Assembly (NCBI RefSeq): GCF_024746815.1
Contig: NZ_CP080525.1
Location: 1,798,001 to 1,862,000 of the forward strand
Direction: 5' to 3'
Source: Mesorhizobium sp. AR07
GTDB taxonomy: Bacteria; Pseudomonadota; Alphaproteobacteria; Rhizobiales; Rhizobiaceae
Length of the DNA: 64,000 bases
In this document: positions 1 to 9,225 of the stretch, one piece after another
How positions within the stretch are numbered: the stretch's first letter is position 1
How the letters are laid out: every line of letters begins with the position of its first letter
Notes under the pieces: generated by a model
What the model was told of the DNA's origin: nothing
The model's input: the letters and a program-made list of their open reading frames with translations, nothing else
Database searches by the model: none
Program-made: the position numbers and the translations under genes

Positions 1-858
1 CCGCTGGCCGACCAGGGCGGTCACGAGGCCATCCTTGGCGATCGCCACTTCGTCGCCGATCGTGTCGGCGGCGCCGATGACGAAATCGTTGCTGGCCAGC
101 TTGTCCTTGAGCGGCCCGATCAGGTCGCGGTAAGGCTGCGGTGCGCCAAACAGCGGCCAACCGCCCATGATGCCGAAAGCATCGAGCTTGGGATTGGCGG
201 CGAGGATGTCGGTCATCGCCTGCACGCCCTTGGCGCCGTCGTCATTGGTGAACACTGGGCAGCCGGCGACTTCGGTCCAGCCGCCTTCGCCGGCCAGCGC
301 CGCGAGGCCTTCCTTGCCCGACAGCGCGTCACGCATGCCTTGCGCACGACGCAGGATGTTGTCGGCCGCGGGATTGCCCTCGATGGTGCAGATCGTGCCG
401 CCCTTCGGCTTGGCCTTCTTGATGTACTCACCGATCTTGTGACCCATCAAATAGTTGTCGGTGCCGAGATAGGTCTTGCGCAGGGCCGCATCAGCCTTGG
501 TCAGGTCCGCGTCAACGGTCATGATCGGGATCGTCGGATTGGCTGTCTTGATCGTCTGCGCGATCAGTGGCGCGTTGGACGGCGAAATCGCCATCGCCAC
601 GGTGTCGGGCTTGCTCAGCATGTCTTGGACGATCTGCGCCTCGCCGGCTTCGTCGGAAGTCGACGCCGGGCCGGTGTAGAAGCATTCATACTCCGAGCTG
701 GCGTTTTCCTTGTTCCATTTCTCGCAGCCCTGGTGAATGGCTTCGAAGAACGGATTGTCGAGACCTTTCACGACAATGACGAGCTGCTTCTTGGCCAAAG
801 CCGGCCCGGCGCCCATCACCATCATGGCGGCGGCGGCGAGCAAAAGTGATTTCCTCAT
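1..858 (-). CDS. Sugar-type ABC transporter periplasmic binding protein (C-terminus outside window)
   Basis: The reading frame is open to the left edge, so only the first 286 codons are present. The N-terminus is a clear Sec signal peptide: MRKS, a hydrophobic Ala/Leu/Met core, and a likely cut after GPALA at about residue 22. The mature part begins KKQLVIVVKGLDNPFFEAI, the typical first strand of the RbsB/periplasmic-binding-protein-4 fold used by CUT2 sugar importers. It should capture a sugar or polyol in the periplasm and deliver it to the permease and ATPase encoded just across the divergent promoter region (1335-3114). The start is the ATG at 858, with a GGGAGG-type ribosome site upstream. 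A binding protein divergent from its ATPase and permease is less common than a collinear arrangement. The ligand is unknown. Confidence 0.88.
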   Translation of the reverse strand, partial: MRKSLLLAAAAMMVMGAGPALAKKQLVIVVKGLDNPFFEAIHQGCEKWNKENASSEYECFYTGPASTSDEAGEAQIVQDMLSKPDTVAMAISPSNAPLIAQTIKTANPTIPIMTVDADLTKADAALRKTYLGTDNYLMGHKIGEYIKKAKPKGGTICTIEGNPAADNILRRAQGMRDALSGKEGLAALAGEGGWTEVAGCPVFTNDDGAKGVQAMTDILAANPKLDAFGIMGGWPLFGAPQPYRDLIGPLKDKLASNDFVIGAADTIGDEVAIAKDGLVTALVGQR

Positions 859-980
859 GTCAATCCTCCCTTGAAACAGACGGACACGGCGTGCCCGCCA
901 CACAGATCGACCGGATGCGAGATGACGGAGGGTCGTTGCGCGAGCGCTCATGTCGTACGCCAGGTCGATAGGTATTTTCA

Positions 981-1011
981 TGTCGGTCAGCCAGGTCGAA
1001 ACAGACCGACA
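981..1011. promoter_or_regulatory. 8-bp inverted repeat, possible operator
   Basis: TGTCGGTC at 981-988 is repeated as its exact reverse complement GACCGACA at 1004-1011, with a 15-base spacer. It lies about 125 bases upstream of the binding-protein start codon, where an operator for the minus-strand gene would be expected. Which protein binds it is unknown. Confidence 0.4.
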
Positions 1012-1169
1012 ATCCTCAGCTGATCCCGCGCGGCAAACCGGCATGGGATCGGCAGACTACTCCTCCGATGCTCAGCTAATATCGGCGCGCAGCCAACGTC
1101 AATGCCATTTGTCCTACAAAACAGATTTTTCGAAACAGGCCCCATCCTCCCCAACGACAACCGACCCTC

Positions 1170-1210
1170 ATTCGTCCGACAATTGCCGGCTCTTATTCGT
1201 CTGACAATTG
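1170..1210 (+). promoter_or_regulatory. 16-bp direct repeat, candidate AraC-family operator
   Basis: ATTCGTCCGACAATTG at 1170-1185 recurs at 1195-1210 with one mismatch (C to T), a period of 25 bases. Two direct half-sites placed immediately upstream of a -35 element are the classic layout for AraC-family activators. An AraC-type regulator is encoded inside the operon this site would control (4081-4908). Binding is inferred, not shown. Confidence 0.5.
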
Positions 1211-1237
1211 ACGCCTGCGCCGGCATTTGCGTAGATG
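1208..1237 (+). promoter_or_regulatory. Candidate sigma70 promoter for the 1335-12127 operon
   Basis: TTGACG at 1208-1213 and TAGATG at 1232-1237 are separated by 18 bases. The -35 element overlaps the end of the direct repeat, as in class II activation. The distance to the GTG start at 1335 leaves a leader of roughly 90 bases. Confidence 0.4.
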
Positions 1238-1334
1238 CACGGCAGCGCTGTTTCCGGGAGGAGCTGGATAGAGCGCAGCGAAAGCCGAGCCCGGACCACC
1301 GGGAAAGCAGGCAGGCACGGGGAGGCAAAGGCTG

Positions 1335-2075
<741 letters not shown>

Positions 2076-2115
2076 CTGCAAGCGTTTTCACCATGGCAGC
2101 AGATGAAGGCCAACG

Positions 2116-3114
2116 ATGGCACTGACAATTGACCAGCCGATCGAGCACAAGCAGCAATCCTTGCCGGCGAGGCTATTTGCCAGCCAGACCTTCTGGGTGG
2201 TGATCGCCGTCATCCTCGCCTGCCTGTTCCTGTCGTTTGCCACCGACGCCTTCGCCACGTCGAAGAACCTCTACAACATCACCCGCAACGTCACCTTCGT
2301 CGCCATCATCGCGCTCGGCATGACCTTCGTCATCATCACCGGCGGCATCGACCTGTCGGTCGGCTCGGTGCTGTGCCTGTCGTCGATGGTGCTGGCGGTC
2401 ACCATGCATGCCGGCTACTCGATCGAGGTCGGCATCATGGCTTCGATCGCCACCGCGCTCGCCATTGGCGCCTTCAACGGCATCCTGATCGCCTATCTCG
2501 GCTTTCCACCGTTCGTGGTGACGCTCGGCATGCTGTCGATCGCCCGCAGCCTGGCCATGGTCGCGTCCAACAACACCGTCGTCTTCCAGTTCGGCCCCGA
2601 CCACGACAAGCTCTTGGCGCTGGGCGGCGGCGCCTGGGTGTTCGGCATCGCCAATCCGGTGCTCTACACCATCGTGCTGGCGCTGATCACCGGCTTCACC
2701 TTGCGCTGGACCAAATTCGGCCGGCACATCTTCGCCATTGGCGGCAATGAGCATGCGGCGACGCTGACCGGCGTGCCGGTGCGCCAGATCAAGGTCGCCG
2801 TCTACATGATCTCGGCGCTGTCGGCGGGCATTGCCGGCATCATCGAAACCGGTTGGCTCGGCGCCGTCACCACCAACATCGGCACCGGCATGGAGCTTCA
2901 GGTCATCGCCGCCACCGTCATCGGTGGCGCCAACCTGGCCGGCGGCGTCGGCACCGCCTTCGGCGCCATTGTCGGCGCGGCGCTGATCGAGGTGATCCGC
3001 AACAGCCTCGGTCTGCTCGGCATCAATGCCTTCTGGCAAGGCGTCTTCATCGGCGGCGCCATCCTGCTGGCGGTGCTGTTCGACCGCATCCGCAATTTCC
3101 GCCGTAGCGACTAA
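2116..3114 (+). CDS. Sugar ABC transporter permease (RbsC/FrcC family)
   Basis: The 332-residue hydrophobic protein has roughly eight to ten membrane segments. It carries the RbsC-family signature ITGGIDLSVGSVLCLS near residue 75 and the conserved IGGNEHAATLTGV loop before the last third. It forms the inner-membrane channel with the ATPase upstream, presumably as a homodimer because no second permease is encoded in this operon. The gene begins 40 bases after the ATPase and is followed after 14 bases by the SDR gene, so all three are probably co-transcribed. The substrate class is sugar or polyol by family. Confidence 0.9.
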   Translation: MALTIDQPIEHKQQSLPARLFASQTFWVVIAVILACLFLSFATDAFATSKNLYNITRNVTFVAIIALGMTFVIITGGIDLSVGSVLCLSSMVLAVTMHAGYSIEVGIMASIATALAIGAFNGILIAYLGFPPFVVTLGMLSIARSLAMVASNNTVVFQFGPDHDKLLALGGGAWVFGIANPVLYTIVLALITGFTLRWTKFGRHIFAIGGNEHAATLTGVPVRQIKVAVYMISALSAGIAGIIETGWLGAVTTNIGTGMELQVIAATVIGGANLAGGVGTAFGAIVGAALIEVIRNSLGLLGINAFWQGVFIGGAILLAVLFDRIRNFRRSD

Positions 3115-3128
3115 GCCGGGACGATCCG

Positions 3129-3896
3129 ATGTCAAACTCGCTGTTCAGCCTCCAGGGGCGGCTGGCGCTGATCACCGGCTCCGGCCAAGGTATTGGCTTT
3201 GCCCTGGCGCGGGGCCTGGCCGAACATGGGGCAAGCGTGGTCCTCAACGGCCGCGATCCAGGCAAGGTCGATGGCGCGGTCGCGAAGCTGCGCGATGCCG
3301 GCTTCAAGGCGCATGCTTCGACCTTCGACGTTACCGATTTTCGCGCGGTCAATGACGACGTTGCCCGCATCGAGGGCGAGATCGGCGCCATCGACATCCT
3401 CGTCAACAATGCCGGCGTGCAGTTCCGCGCTCCGCTCGAGGATTTTCCAGAAGAGCAATGGGAGCGGCTGTTCAAGACCAATGTGTCGGGCGCCTTCCAT
3501 GCCGGCAAGGCGGTTGCTCGCCACATGATCGCGCGCGGCAAGGGCAAGATCATCAACATCGGCTCGGTGCAGAGCGAACTCGCCAGGCCGAACATCGCGC
3601 CCTACACCGCAACCAAGGGTGCGATCCGCAACCTGACCCGGGGCATGTGTGCCGATTGGGCAAAACATGGCCTGCAGATCAATGCGATCGCGCCGGGTTA
3701 TTTCCGCACCGAGATGAACCAGGCGCTGGTCGACAATCCCGAATTCTCCGCCTGGCTGGAAAAGCGCACGCCGGCCGGACGCTGGGGCAATGTCGAGGAG
3801 CTGATCGGCGCCGCCGTGTTCCTCGCCTCCGACGCATCGTCCTTCGTCAACGGCCATACGCTGTACGTCGACGGCGGCATGACGGCGTCGGTCTAG
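3129..3896 (+). CDS. SDR-family NAD(P)-dependent oxidoreductase
   Basis: This is a classical short-chain dehydrogenase of 255 residues. It shows the cofactor motif TGSGQGIG near residue 17, the NNAG motif (NNAGVQF), the catalytic serine in NIGSVQSE, the YTATK Tyr-x3-Lys pair, and the C-terminal FVNGHTLYVDGG segment. It resembles gluconate 5-dehydrogenase/3-oxoacyl reductase relatives and probably oxidises or reduces a hydroxyl or keto group of the imported compound. It starts 14 bases after the permease and is part of the same transport-catabolic run. Substrate specificity cannot be read from sequence. Confidence 0.9.
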   Translation: MSNSLFSLQGRLALITGSGQGIGFALARGLAEHGASVVLNGRDPGKVDGAVAKLRDAGFKAHASTFDVTDFRAVNDDVARIEGEIGAIDILVNNAGVQFRAPLEDFPEEQWERLFKTNVSGAFHAGKAVARHMIARGKGKIINIGSVQSELARPNIAPYTATKGAIRNLTRGMCADWAKHGLQINAIAPGYFRTEMNQALVDNPEFSAWLEKRTPAGRWGNVEELIGAAVFLASDASSFVNGHTLYVDGGMTASV

Positions 3897-4080
3897 GTTC
3901 GGGCCAGAGGTACGGCCCACCGTTATTCGTTCCAGTGCCTATCGCTCAGTCTGAAAATCCACCGCCATCGGCTGTCACCCGCCCTCTCCACAGGCCCCGC
4001 GCCTTGACGTGGCGCCGAACTCCGCCGCACAATCCCCCAGCAGGCGAAGGGAGGCCAGTCGTCTGCGGGAGGAAACACCC

Positions 4081-4908
4081 ATGACGGAAGCGATCAGGCT
4101 CTACTGGGGCCGGTTCGGACATGTTTCTGTCCTGAATGTCGCAAGCGACTTCGTCACCCATGCCCATGTCGAGGCCCATCTGATCATCTGGCTGGACGGC
4201 ACGGCCGGCGAAATGACCATCGGCCGCGAGACGGTACGGCTTGGACCTCGCACCGCCGCCGGCATCAACTCCTTCCAGCCGCACAGCCATGTCCTGTCGC
4301 AGAACGGCACACCGGGCCTGTTCCTCGCTTTTTACGTCGACCCCGACTGGGCGCGTCGCCGCCGCGACCTGCCTTCGTCCGCGCCGCTTTTCTCGCAGGC
4401 CGCGATCACACTGGAGCCATGGCTGCACCAGGCCGCCGCCAATCTGCTCGATCGCCTCGGCGACAATGAAAGCGTCGACGATGTCGCCAACTACGAGATC
4501 GAGCGCTTCGTCGACAGCGTGCTCGATGCCGCCGATGCGTCGGCGCCGCAGCAGGCGCGCGTGCGCATCAACACCATGCAGGATTTCCGCGTCCGCAAGG
4601 CCATCCAGCTGATGAAGGCCAATGTCTGCGAGCGCATCTGCTTCGACGACGTGGCGCGCAGCGTCGGCCTGTCGCGACCGCATTTCTTCGCCCTGTTCAA
4701 GGAACAGACCAATCTGACGCCCAATGTCTACTGGAACACGCTGCGCATGGAGGAAGCGGTGCGGCAATTGCAGTGGTCGCAGGAGCCGCTGATTTCGGTC
4801 GCCTGCAATCTCGGCTTCACCACGCAAGGCAATTTTTCGCGCTTCTTCCGCGACCATGTCGGCGTGCCGCCGACGCTCTACCGCGAAGCGGCGCGGATGA
4901 TCGCCTGA
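4081..4908 (+). CDS. AraC-family transcriptional regulator
   Basis: The 275-residue protein has an N-terminal cupin-like effector domain, with a GEMTIGRETVRLGPRTA strand pattern, followed by a C-terminal double helix-turn-helix. The first HTH is in FDDVARSVGLSRPHFFALFK; the second is in PLISVACNLGFTTQGNFSRFFRDHVGVPP. I chose the ATG at 4081 because GGGAGGAAACACCC lies directly upstream; a longer in-frame start at 4009 has no such site and adds a low-complexity Arg/Ser stretch. It sits between the SDR and the molybdenum-hydroxylase genes and is the obvious candidate to bind the direct repeat at 1170-1210. Confidence 0.9.
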   Translation: MTEAIRLYWGRFGHVSVLNVASDFVTHAHVEAHLIIWLDGTAGEMTIGRETVRLGPRTAAGINSFQPHSHVLSQNGTPGLFLAFYVDPDWARRRRDLPSSAPLFSQAAITLEPWLHQAAANLLDRLGDNESVDDVANYEIERFVDSVLDAADASAPQQARVRINTMQDFRVRKAIQLMKANVCERICFDDVARSVGLSRPHFFALFKEQTNLTPNVYWNTLRMEEAVRQLQWSQEPLISVACNLGFTTQGNFSRFFRDHVGVPPTLYREAARMIA

Positions 4909-5047
4909 GCCGACCGCCCGCCACCTTTTTTCAGACTCCCACCCTTTTTCAGACTCCTTGATACGGGCTCAAGACGCATTGATAAGCGTCCCTCAAATGG
5001 CCGCCCTACCCTTGCCCAACTGTCGCGTTTGCAAGGGAACATCTGAT

Positions 5048-5491
5048 ATGGCGAAAGTCACCATCTCCAGCGTCATCGACGCGTCCGTCGAAAAGGTCTG
5101 GGCCCGCATACGCGACTTCAACGGCCTGCCAAGCTGGCATCCGCGCATGGTCGAAAGCCATATCGAGGACGGCAAGGATGCCTCGACGATCGGCTGCGTG
5201 CGCAATTTCCAGCTCGCCAGCGGCGCCCGCATCCGCGAAAAGCTGCTCGATTTCTCTGATCAGAATTTCCTCGTCAGCTACTCCATCCTGGAGACGCCGC
5301 AGCCGCTCACCAATCACAAGGCGACGCTACAGCTCAGGCGCGTGACGGATGGCGACCGCACCTATGCCGAATGGACAGCCAGCTTCGACGCAGCGCCCGA
5401 GGAAGCCGGCAAGCTGGCCGAAGGCATGGGCGCCAATGTCTTCCAAGGCGGCTTCAACGCGCTGAAGAGCCATTTCGCCGGCCAGAACTGA
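5048..5491 (+). CDS. SRPBCC (polyketide cyclase/CoxG-like) family protein
   Basis: The 147-residue protein begins MAKVTISSVIDASVEKVWA and has the START/Bet v1-like pattern, with WARIRDFNGLPSWHP typical of the polyketide cyclase/dehydrase family. In molybdenum-hydroxylase clusters an SRPBCC protein (CoxG in CO-dehydrogenase operons) often accompanies the enzyme. Here it ends 11 bases before the FAD-subunit gene, so a role in assembling or anchoring that enzyme is a reasonable inference. A direct catalytic role on a hydrophobic substrate is the alternative. The start at 5048 was preferred to an upstream ATG at 4958, which would add 30 residues unlike the family. Confidence 0.8.
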   Translation: MAKVTISSVIDASVEKVWARIRDFNGLPSWHPRMVESHIEDGKDASTIGCVRNFQLASGARIREKLLDFSDQNFLVSYSILETPQPLTNHKATLQLRRVTDGDRTYAEWTASFDAAPEEAGKLAEGMGANVFQGGFNALKSHFAGQN

Positions 5492-5502
5492 AGGAGCCAG
5501 CC

Positions 5503-6297
5503 GTGGCGCTAGCACTGCAGACATTTGCAACGGTGAAGGACGCCAACGCGGCCCTGAAATCCGCAGGGACCCGCTATCTCGGTGGCGGCACGCTGGTCGT
5601 GCGCGCCGCCAATGAGGGCGACATTTCGGTCTCCGGCCTCGTTCGCTCGACGGATCCAACCCTGTTCGCCATCGAGGTCACGGGCGGCAAAGTCCGCATC
5701 GGCGCTTCGGTGACCATGGCGGCGATCGCCCGCCATCCGGAACTTGGCGCCATCGCCCGCGCCGCGCGCGCCGTCGGAGGCCCGGCGGTCCGCAACATGG
5801 CCACCGTCGGCGGCAACCTGTTCGCACCAACGCCTTATGGCGATTTCGCCGTTGCCCTGCTGGCGCTCAATGCCACGGTCAGCACCGACGACGGCGCGGT
5901 TCCGATCGAGACCTTCCTGGCCAAGCGGGATGGCAGCTGCGCCATTATCACTTCGGTGGACTTCGCGCTTCCACAGGCTGACGGTTTTCGCTTCCTGAAA
6001 GTGTCGAGGGTCAAGCCGAAGGGTGTTTCGGTGCTGAGCATCGCCGCAGTGCTTCAGCTGGCTGGCGACGGCACCGTGTCCTCGGCACGGATTGCGCTGG
6101 GCTGCATGGCCGACCGGCCAATCCGCGCCAGGGCAGCGGAGAAAGCGCTGATCGGCCGAAGCCTGACGAAAGACGGCATCGCGCCGGCCTTGGCCGTCAT
6201 CAACGACGGCACCTCGCCAGCCACCGATCCGATCGCCAGCGCCTGGTATCGCAACGAAGTGCTGCCGGTCCATCTCGGCCGGCTGCTGCTCAGCTAA
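5503..6297 (+). CDS. Molybdenum hydroxylase FAD-binding subunit (CoxM/XdhA-M type)
   Basis: The 264-residue medium subunit belongs to the xanthine dehydrogenase family. FAD-binding motifs are LGGGTLVVRA near residue 28 and the second signature GGPAVRNMATVGGNLF near residue 93, followed by the C-terminal CO-dehydrogenase flavoprotein domain (FLKVSRVKPKGVSVLSIAA). It passes electrons from the 2Fe-2S subunit to an external acceptor. The GTG start at 5503 has AAGGAG at 5491-5496. The two iron-sulfur/Mo genes follow in the order M-S-L seen in carbon monoxide and nicotinate-type enzymes. Confidence 0.9.
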   Translation: MALALQTFATVKDANAALKSAGTRYLGGGTLVVRAANEGDISVSGLVRSTDPTLFAIEVTGGKVRIGASVTMAAIARHPELGAIARAARAVGGPAVRNMATVGGNLFAPTPYGDFAVALLALNATVSTDDGAVPIETFLAKRDGSCAIITSVDFALPQADGFRFLKVSRVKPKGVSVLSIAAVLQLAGDGTVSSARIALGCMADRPIRARAAEKALIGRSLTKDGIAPALAVINDGTSPATDPIASAWYRNEVLPVHLGRLLLS

Positions 6298-6358
6298 TCA
6301 CCTGTCGGGGGGCGCGCGTCTGTCCGATCAATCGGGCAGGCGCGCAAGGAGGGAAAAC

Positions 6359-6841
6359 ATGGCAAAGGTCCCGGTTCAGTTCACGCTCAATGGCGCGGAA
6401 AAAGCCGAATTCATCGACAGCGGCACGACGCTGCTTCATGCCTTGCGCGACAAGATTGGCGACACCTCGCCGAAAGGCGGCTGCCACCAGGGCACCTGTG
6501 GCGCCTGCTCCGTCATCATCGATGGCGAGCTCAGGCTGTCCTGCCTCACGCTGGCCGAGACCTGCAACGGGGCGGCCATCATCACGACGTCGGGGCTTTC
6601 GGAAGGCGGTGTTCTGCACCCGCTGCAGCGCGCCTTCCTCGATGCCTTCGCGACGCAATGCGGCTTCTGCACGCCAGGCATGATCATGGCTGCCAAGGTG
6701 CTGCTTGACCACACGCCCAACCCCAGCCGCGACGAGGTGGTCGAGGCGCTGTCGGGCAACATCTGCCGCTGCACCGGCTACGAGCCGATCATCCAGGCGG
6801 TGCTGACCGCCGCCCGTTCCAATTCGCAAAACGCGGCCTGA
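6359..6841 (+). CDS. Molybdenum hydroxylase 2Fe-2S subunit (CoxS type)
   Basis: This is a 160-residue small subunit with two 2Fe-2S centres. The N-terminal plant-ferredoxin-like cluster is marked by GCHQGTCGACSVIIDG and a later SCLTL cysteine. The C-terminal helical cluster is marked by CGFCTPGMIM and GNICRCTGYEPI. All eight expected cysteines are present. It relays electrons from the molybdenum site to the FAD subunit. A strong AAGGAGGG ribosome site precedes the ATG at 6359. The 61-base gap from the FAD gene contains no other feature I can recognise. Confidence 0.93.
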   Translation: MAKVPVQFTLNGAEKAEFIDSGTTLLHALRDKIGDTSPKGGCHQGTCGACSVIIDGELRLSCLTLAETCNGAAIITTSGLSEGGVLHPLQRAFLDAFATQCGFCTPGMIMAAKVLLDHTPNPSRDEVVEALSGNICRCTGYEPIIQAVLTAARSNSQNAA

Positions 6842-6851
6842 GGCAAGCAAA

Positions 6852-8219
6852 ATGGAACTGCGCAAGAGCTACTTCGCCGATGTCCGCAAGGACGATCTGC
6901 ACGAGATCGGCCAGCCTCGGCCTCGCTCGGATTCTCCCGGCCATGTCACCGGCAAGACCGCCTTCTTCGCCGACCGCAATTTCCCCGGCATGCTGCACCT
7001 GAAGATGGTGCGCAGCCCGCATCACCATGCCCGCATCCGCTCGATCGATACCTCGGAGGCGGAAAAACATCCCGGCGTGGTCAAAATCCTCACCGCGAAA
7101 GATGTGCCGCACAATGTCTACACCATCCTGATCCTGATCCAGATCGGGCCGGAGGACGAGACGGTGCTGGCAGACGGCAAGGTGCGCTGGAAGGGCGAAG
7201 CCGTGGTGGCGGTGCTGGCCGAGACCGAGCGTGCCGCTCAGGAGGCCGCCGCCAAGGTGAAGGTCGACTATGAAGTGCTGCCGGCCGTCTTCGACATGGA
7301 AGAGGCGCTGAGACCCGGCGCGCCGCTGATCAACGAATATCACGGCCAGAACTACTACCTCTATGACAGCGGCGAGTGCCGCAAGGTGCGCTTCGGCGAT
7401 GTCGAGGCGGGCTTTGCCGGCGCCGATCACATCCTGGAACAGAGCTACCAGTCCTCGCCGATCGAGCATGCGCCGACCGAGACCACCGGCTGCGTCGTGA
7501 TGCCTGAAGGCAATGACCGCTTCACCTGCTACACCAACACGCAGGCGATGTTCTTCAGCCTCGACAACACCTCGATTATCCTGCAGATGCCGGGCAACAA
7601 ATTGCATTTCGTCGGAGGCACCGTCGGCGGCGGCTTTGGCGGCAAGGTCGACGTCATCGTCGAACCGATCGCCATCCTCGGCGCCAAGCTCACCGGTCGT
7701 CCGGTCTCCTTCATCTACAGCCGCGAGGAGGAGATGCAGATCTCCTCGCCACGCGCCGCCGAAAAGGTGGTGATCAAGGACGGCGTCATGAAGGACGGCC
7801 GCATCGTCGCCCGCAAAGTCACCGGCTACACCGATGCCGGCGCCTATTCGCGCCACTCGCCCTATGGCGCCCAGAAAGGCGCCGGGCATTACCCCGGCCC
7901 CTACACCATCCCCAATGTCTGGATCGACACGTACTGCGTCTACACCAACCGAACGCCGTCCTCGGCCATGCGCGGCTTCGGCGTCACCATCGGCGATTTC
8001 GCGCTGGAGGTGCAGATGGACAAGCTGGCGCGGCTGATCGGCATGGACCCGCTCGAATTCCGCTTCATCAACGCTTATCGCGACGGCGACATGAAGGCGC
8101 ATCGCCAGCCGACCGAAGGCGCGGCGCTGATCGAGTGCATGCAGGAAGCCTCGCGCGCTGCCAACTGGCCGCTGGCGGAAAAATACCTGGCGATGTCGTC
8201 CTACGCGAAGGGAGCTTGA
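6852..8219 (+). CDS. Molybdenum hydroxylase Mo-cofactor subunit, first part (NdhL-like)
   Basis: The 455-residue protein corresponds to the first 60% of the usual 750-790-residue XdhB/CoxL subunit. Features are the N-terminal a/b hammerhead (GKTAFFADRNFPGMLHLKMV), the Mo-cofactor segment GGTVGGGFGGKVDV, and SSAMRGFGV at the place where CO dehydrogenase would carry its AYxCSFR loop. It is therefore a xanthine-dehydrogenase-like hydroxylase and not a CO dehydrogenase. The reading frame ends with TGA at 8217 and the rest of the subunit follows in another frame at 8221. The break falls at the boundary between the two Mo-binding domains, like the NdhL/NdhM pair of Eubacterium barkeri nicotinate dehydrogenase. 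Confidence 0.88.
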   Translation: MELRKSYFADVRKDDLHEIGQPRPRSDSPGHVTGKTAFFADRNFPGMLHLKMVRSPHHHARIRSIDTSEAEKHPGVVKILTAKDVPHNVYTILILIQIGPEDETVLADGKVRWKGEAVVAVLAETERAAQEAAAKVKVDYEVLPAVFDMEEALRPGAPLINEYHGQNYYLYDSGECRKVRFGDVEAGFAGADHILEQSYQSSPIEHAPTETTGCVVMPEGNDRFTCYTNTQAMFFSLDNTSIILQMPGNKLHFVGGTVGGGFGGKVDVIVEPIAILGAKLTGRPVSFIYSREEEMQISSPRAAEKVVIKDGVMKDGRIVARKVTGYTDAGAYSRHSPYGAQKGAGHYPGPYTIPNVWIDTYCVYTNRTPSSAMRGFGVTIGDFALEVQMDKLARLIGMDPLEFRFINAYRDGDMKAHRQPTEGAALIECMQEASRAANWPLAEKYLAMSSYAKGA

Positions 8220-8220
8220 G

Positions 8221-9225
8221 ATGGCGATCAGGCGCGGACGCGGCGTCGCCGCGATCAACTATCCGACCGGCATGAACCTAGGCGGCGACCCGACCCAGGC
8301 GTTGGTGCATTCGACGCCGACCGGCAATTTCATGGTCACGCTGTCGTCAGTCGATCTCGGCCAGGGCATGAAGCAGATCATGGCGCAGATCTGCGCCGAG
8401 ACGATCGGTGTGCCGACCGGCCGCGTCGTCGTCGACACCGCCGACACCGACACCGGCCCGCACTGCATGGGCACCTTCGCGTCGCGCGGCACGCACCGCG
8501 CCGGAAACGCCGTCATCCAGGCCGCCAAGGAAGCCCGGCAAGTGATGCTGGAAGTGGCCGCAGAAGAACTGGAGGTCAACGCCTCCGACCTCGAAACAGA
8601 CGGCCAGGGCAACATCCTGGTCAAGGGCGCGCCCCAGAAGTCGATCTCGATTTTCGATGTCGCGCTGTCGGCACATTTCAAGCGCGGCCGCTCGATTTCC
8701 GGCCGCGGCATGTTCCTGATCCCGCGCTCCTATCCCGAGAAGGAAACCGGAGCGATGAAGCCGTCGACCTGCTATGCGCACGCTTGCACCGTGGCCGAGG
8801 TCGAGGTCGACGACGAGACCGGCGAGGTCACCGTGCTGACGGTGAAGAACATCTTCGAGATCGGCCGGGCGCTGAACCCCAAAATGGTCGAGCAGCAGCT
8901 GGTCGGCGGCTCGTGGATGGGCATCAGCCACGCGCTCTACGAGACGACAGAGCCCTACTACCCCAACCGTGACCATGGCGGCACCGACTTCAACCAGTAT
9001 CTGATGCCCGGCCCGGGCGACCTCGCCGAGACCGAGATCATCGTGCTGGAGCGTCCCTCCGCTGACGGGCCTTATGGCGCCAAGGGGCCGGGCGAAATGT
9101 GCGCCAACCCGCAAATCCCGGCGGTCGCCAATGCCGTCTTCGACGCCGTCGGCGTGCGCATCGACACGCTACCGATCACGCCGGAGCGCATTTTGCGCGC
9201 GCTCAAGGCGCAAGCGCCGAACTGA
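8221..9225 (+). CDS. Molybdenum hydroxylase Mo-cofactor subunit, second part (NdhM-like)
   Basis: The 334-residue protein supplies the C-terminal Mo-binding domain: TLSSVDLGQGMKQIMAQI, DTADTDTGPH, ASRGTHRAGNA, and YGAKGPGEMCANP, which holds the family's catalytic glutamate. It starts one base after the preceding stop, in a different frame. It has its own ribosome site (AAGGGAG, ending seven bases before the ATG), which argues for a genuine split subunit over a sequencing frameshift. The two parts add up to 789 residues, the size of an unsplit subunit. Together with the FAD and 2Fe-2S genes they form a complete hydroxylase for an aldehyde or N-heterocycle of unknown identity. Confidence 0.87.
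   Translation: MAIRRGRGVAAINYPTGMNLGGDPTQALVHSTPTGNFMVTLSSVDLGQGMKQIMAQICAETIGVPTGRVVVDTADTDTGPHCMGTFASRGTHRAGNAVIQAAKEARQVMLEVAAEELEVNASDLETDGQGNILVKGAPQKSISIFDVALSAHFKRGRSISGRGMFLIPRSYPEKETGAMKPSTCYAHACTVAEVEVDDETGEVTVLTVKNIFEIGRALNPKMVEQQLVGGSWMGISHALYETTEPYYPNRDHGGTDFNQYLMPGPGDLAETEIIVLERPSADGPYGAKGPGEMCANPQIPAVANAVFDAVGVRIDTLPITPERILRALKAQAPN

Larger units (their letters stand above)
859..1334. other. Divergent intergenic region with two repeat motifs and a candidate promoter
   Basis: This 476-base stretch separates the minus-strand binding-protein gene from the plus-strand catabolic operon and holds no credible gene. It contains an 8-bp inverted repeat (981-1011), a 16-bp direct repeat (1170-1210) and a sigma70-like promoter (1208-1237), listed separately. 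The region is AT-richer around 1080-1210 than the flanking genes, as expected for a control region. Confidence 0.7.

Noticed and set aside
2173..3135. Long antisense frame opposite the permease gene
   Set aside because: It is His/Asp/Gln-rich low-complexity translation of a GC-rich gene's opposite strand; similar frames occur opposite most genes here.
8217..8219. TGA inside the molybdenum subunit as a selenocysteine codon
   Set aside because: Reading through gives an unrelated Arg-rich frame; the true continuation is in another frame starting at 8221, so recoding by selenocysteine does not restore the protein.
6852..9225. Carbon monoxide dehydrogenase identity for the cox-like cluster
   Set aside because: The active-site loop reads SSAMRGFGV and not the AYxCSFR motif of CO dehydrogenase, and the genes sit with a sugar importer.
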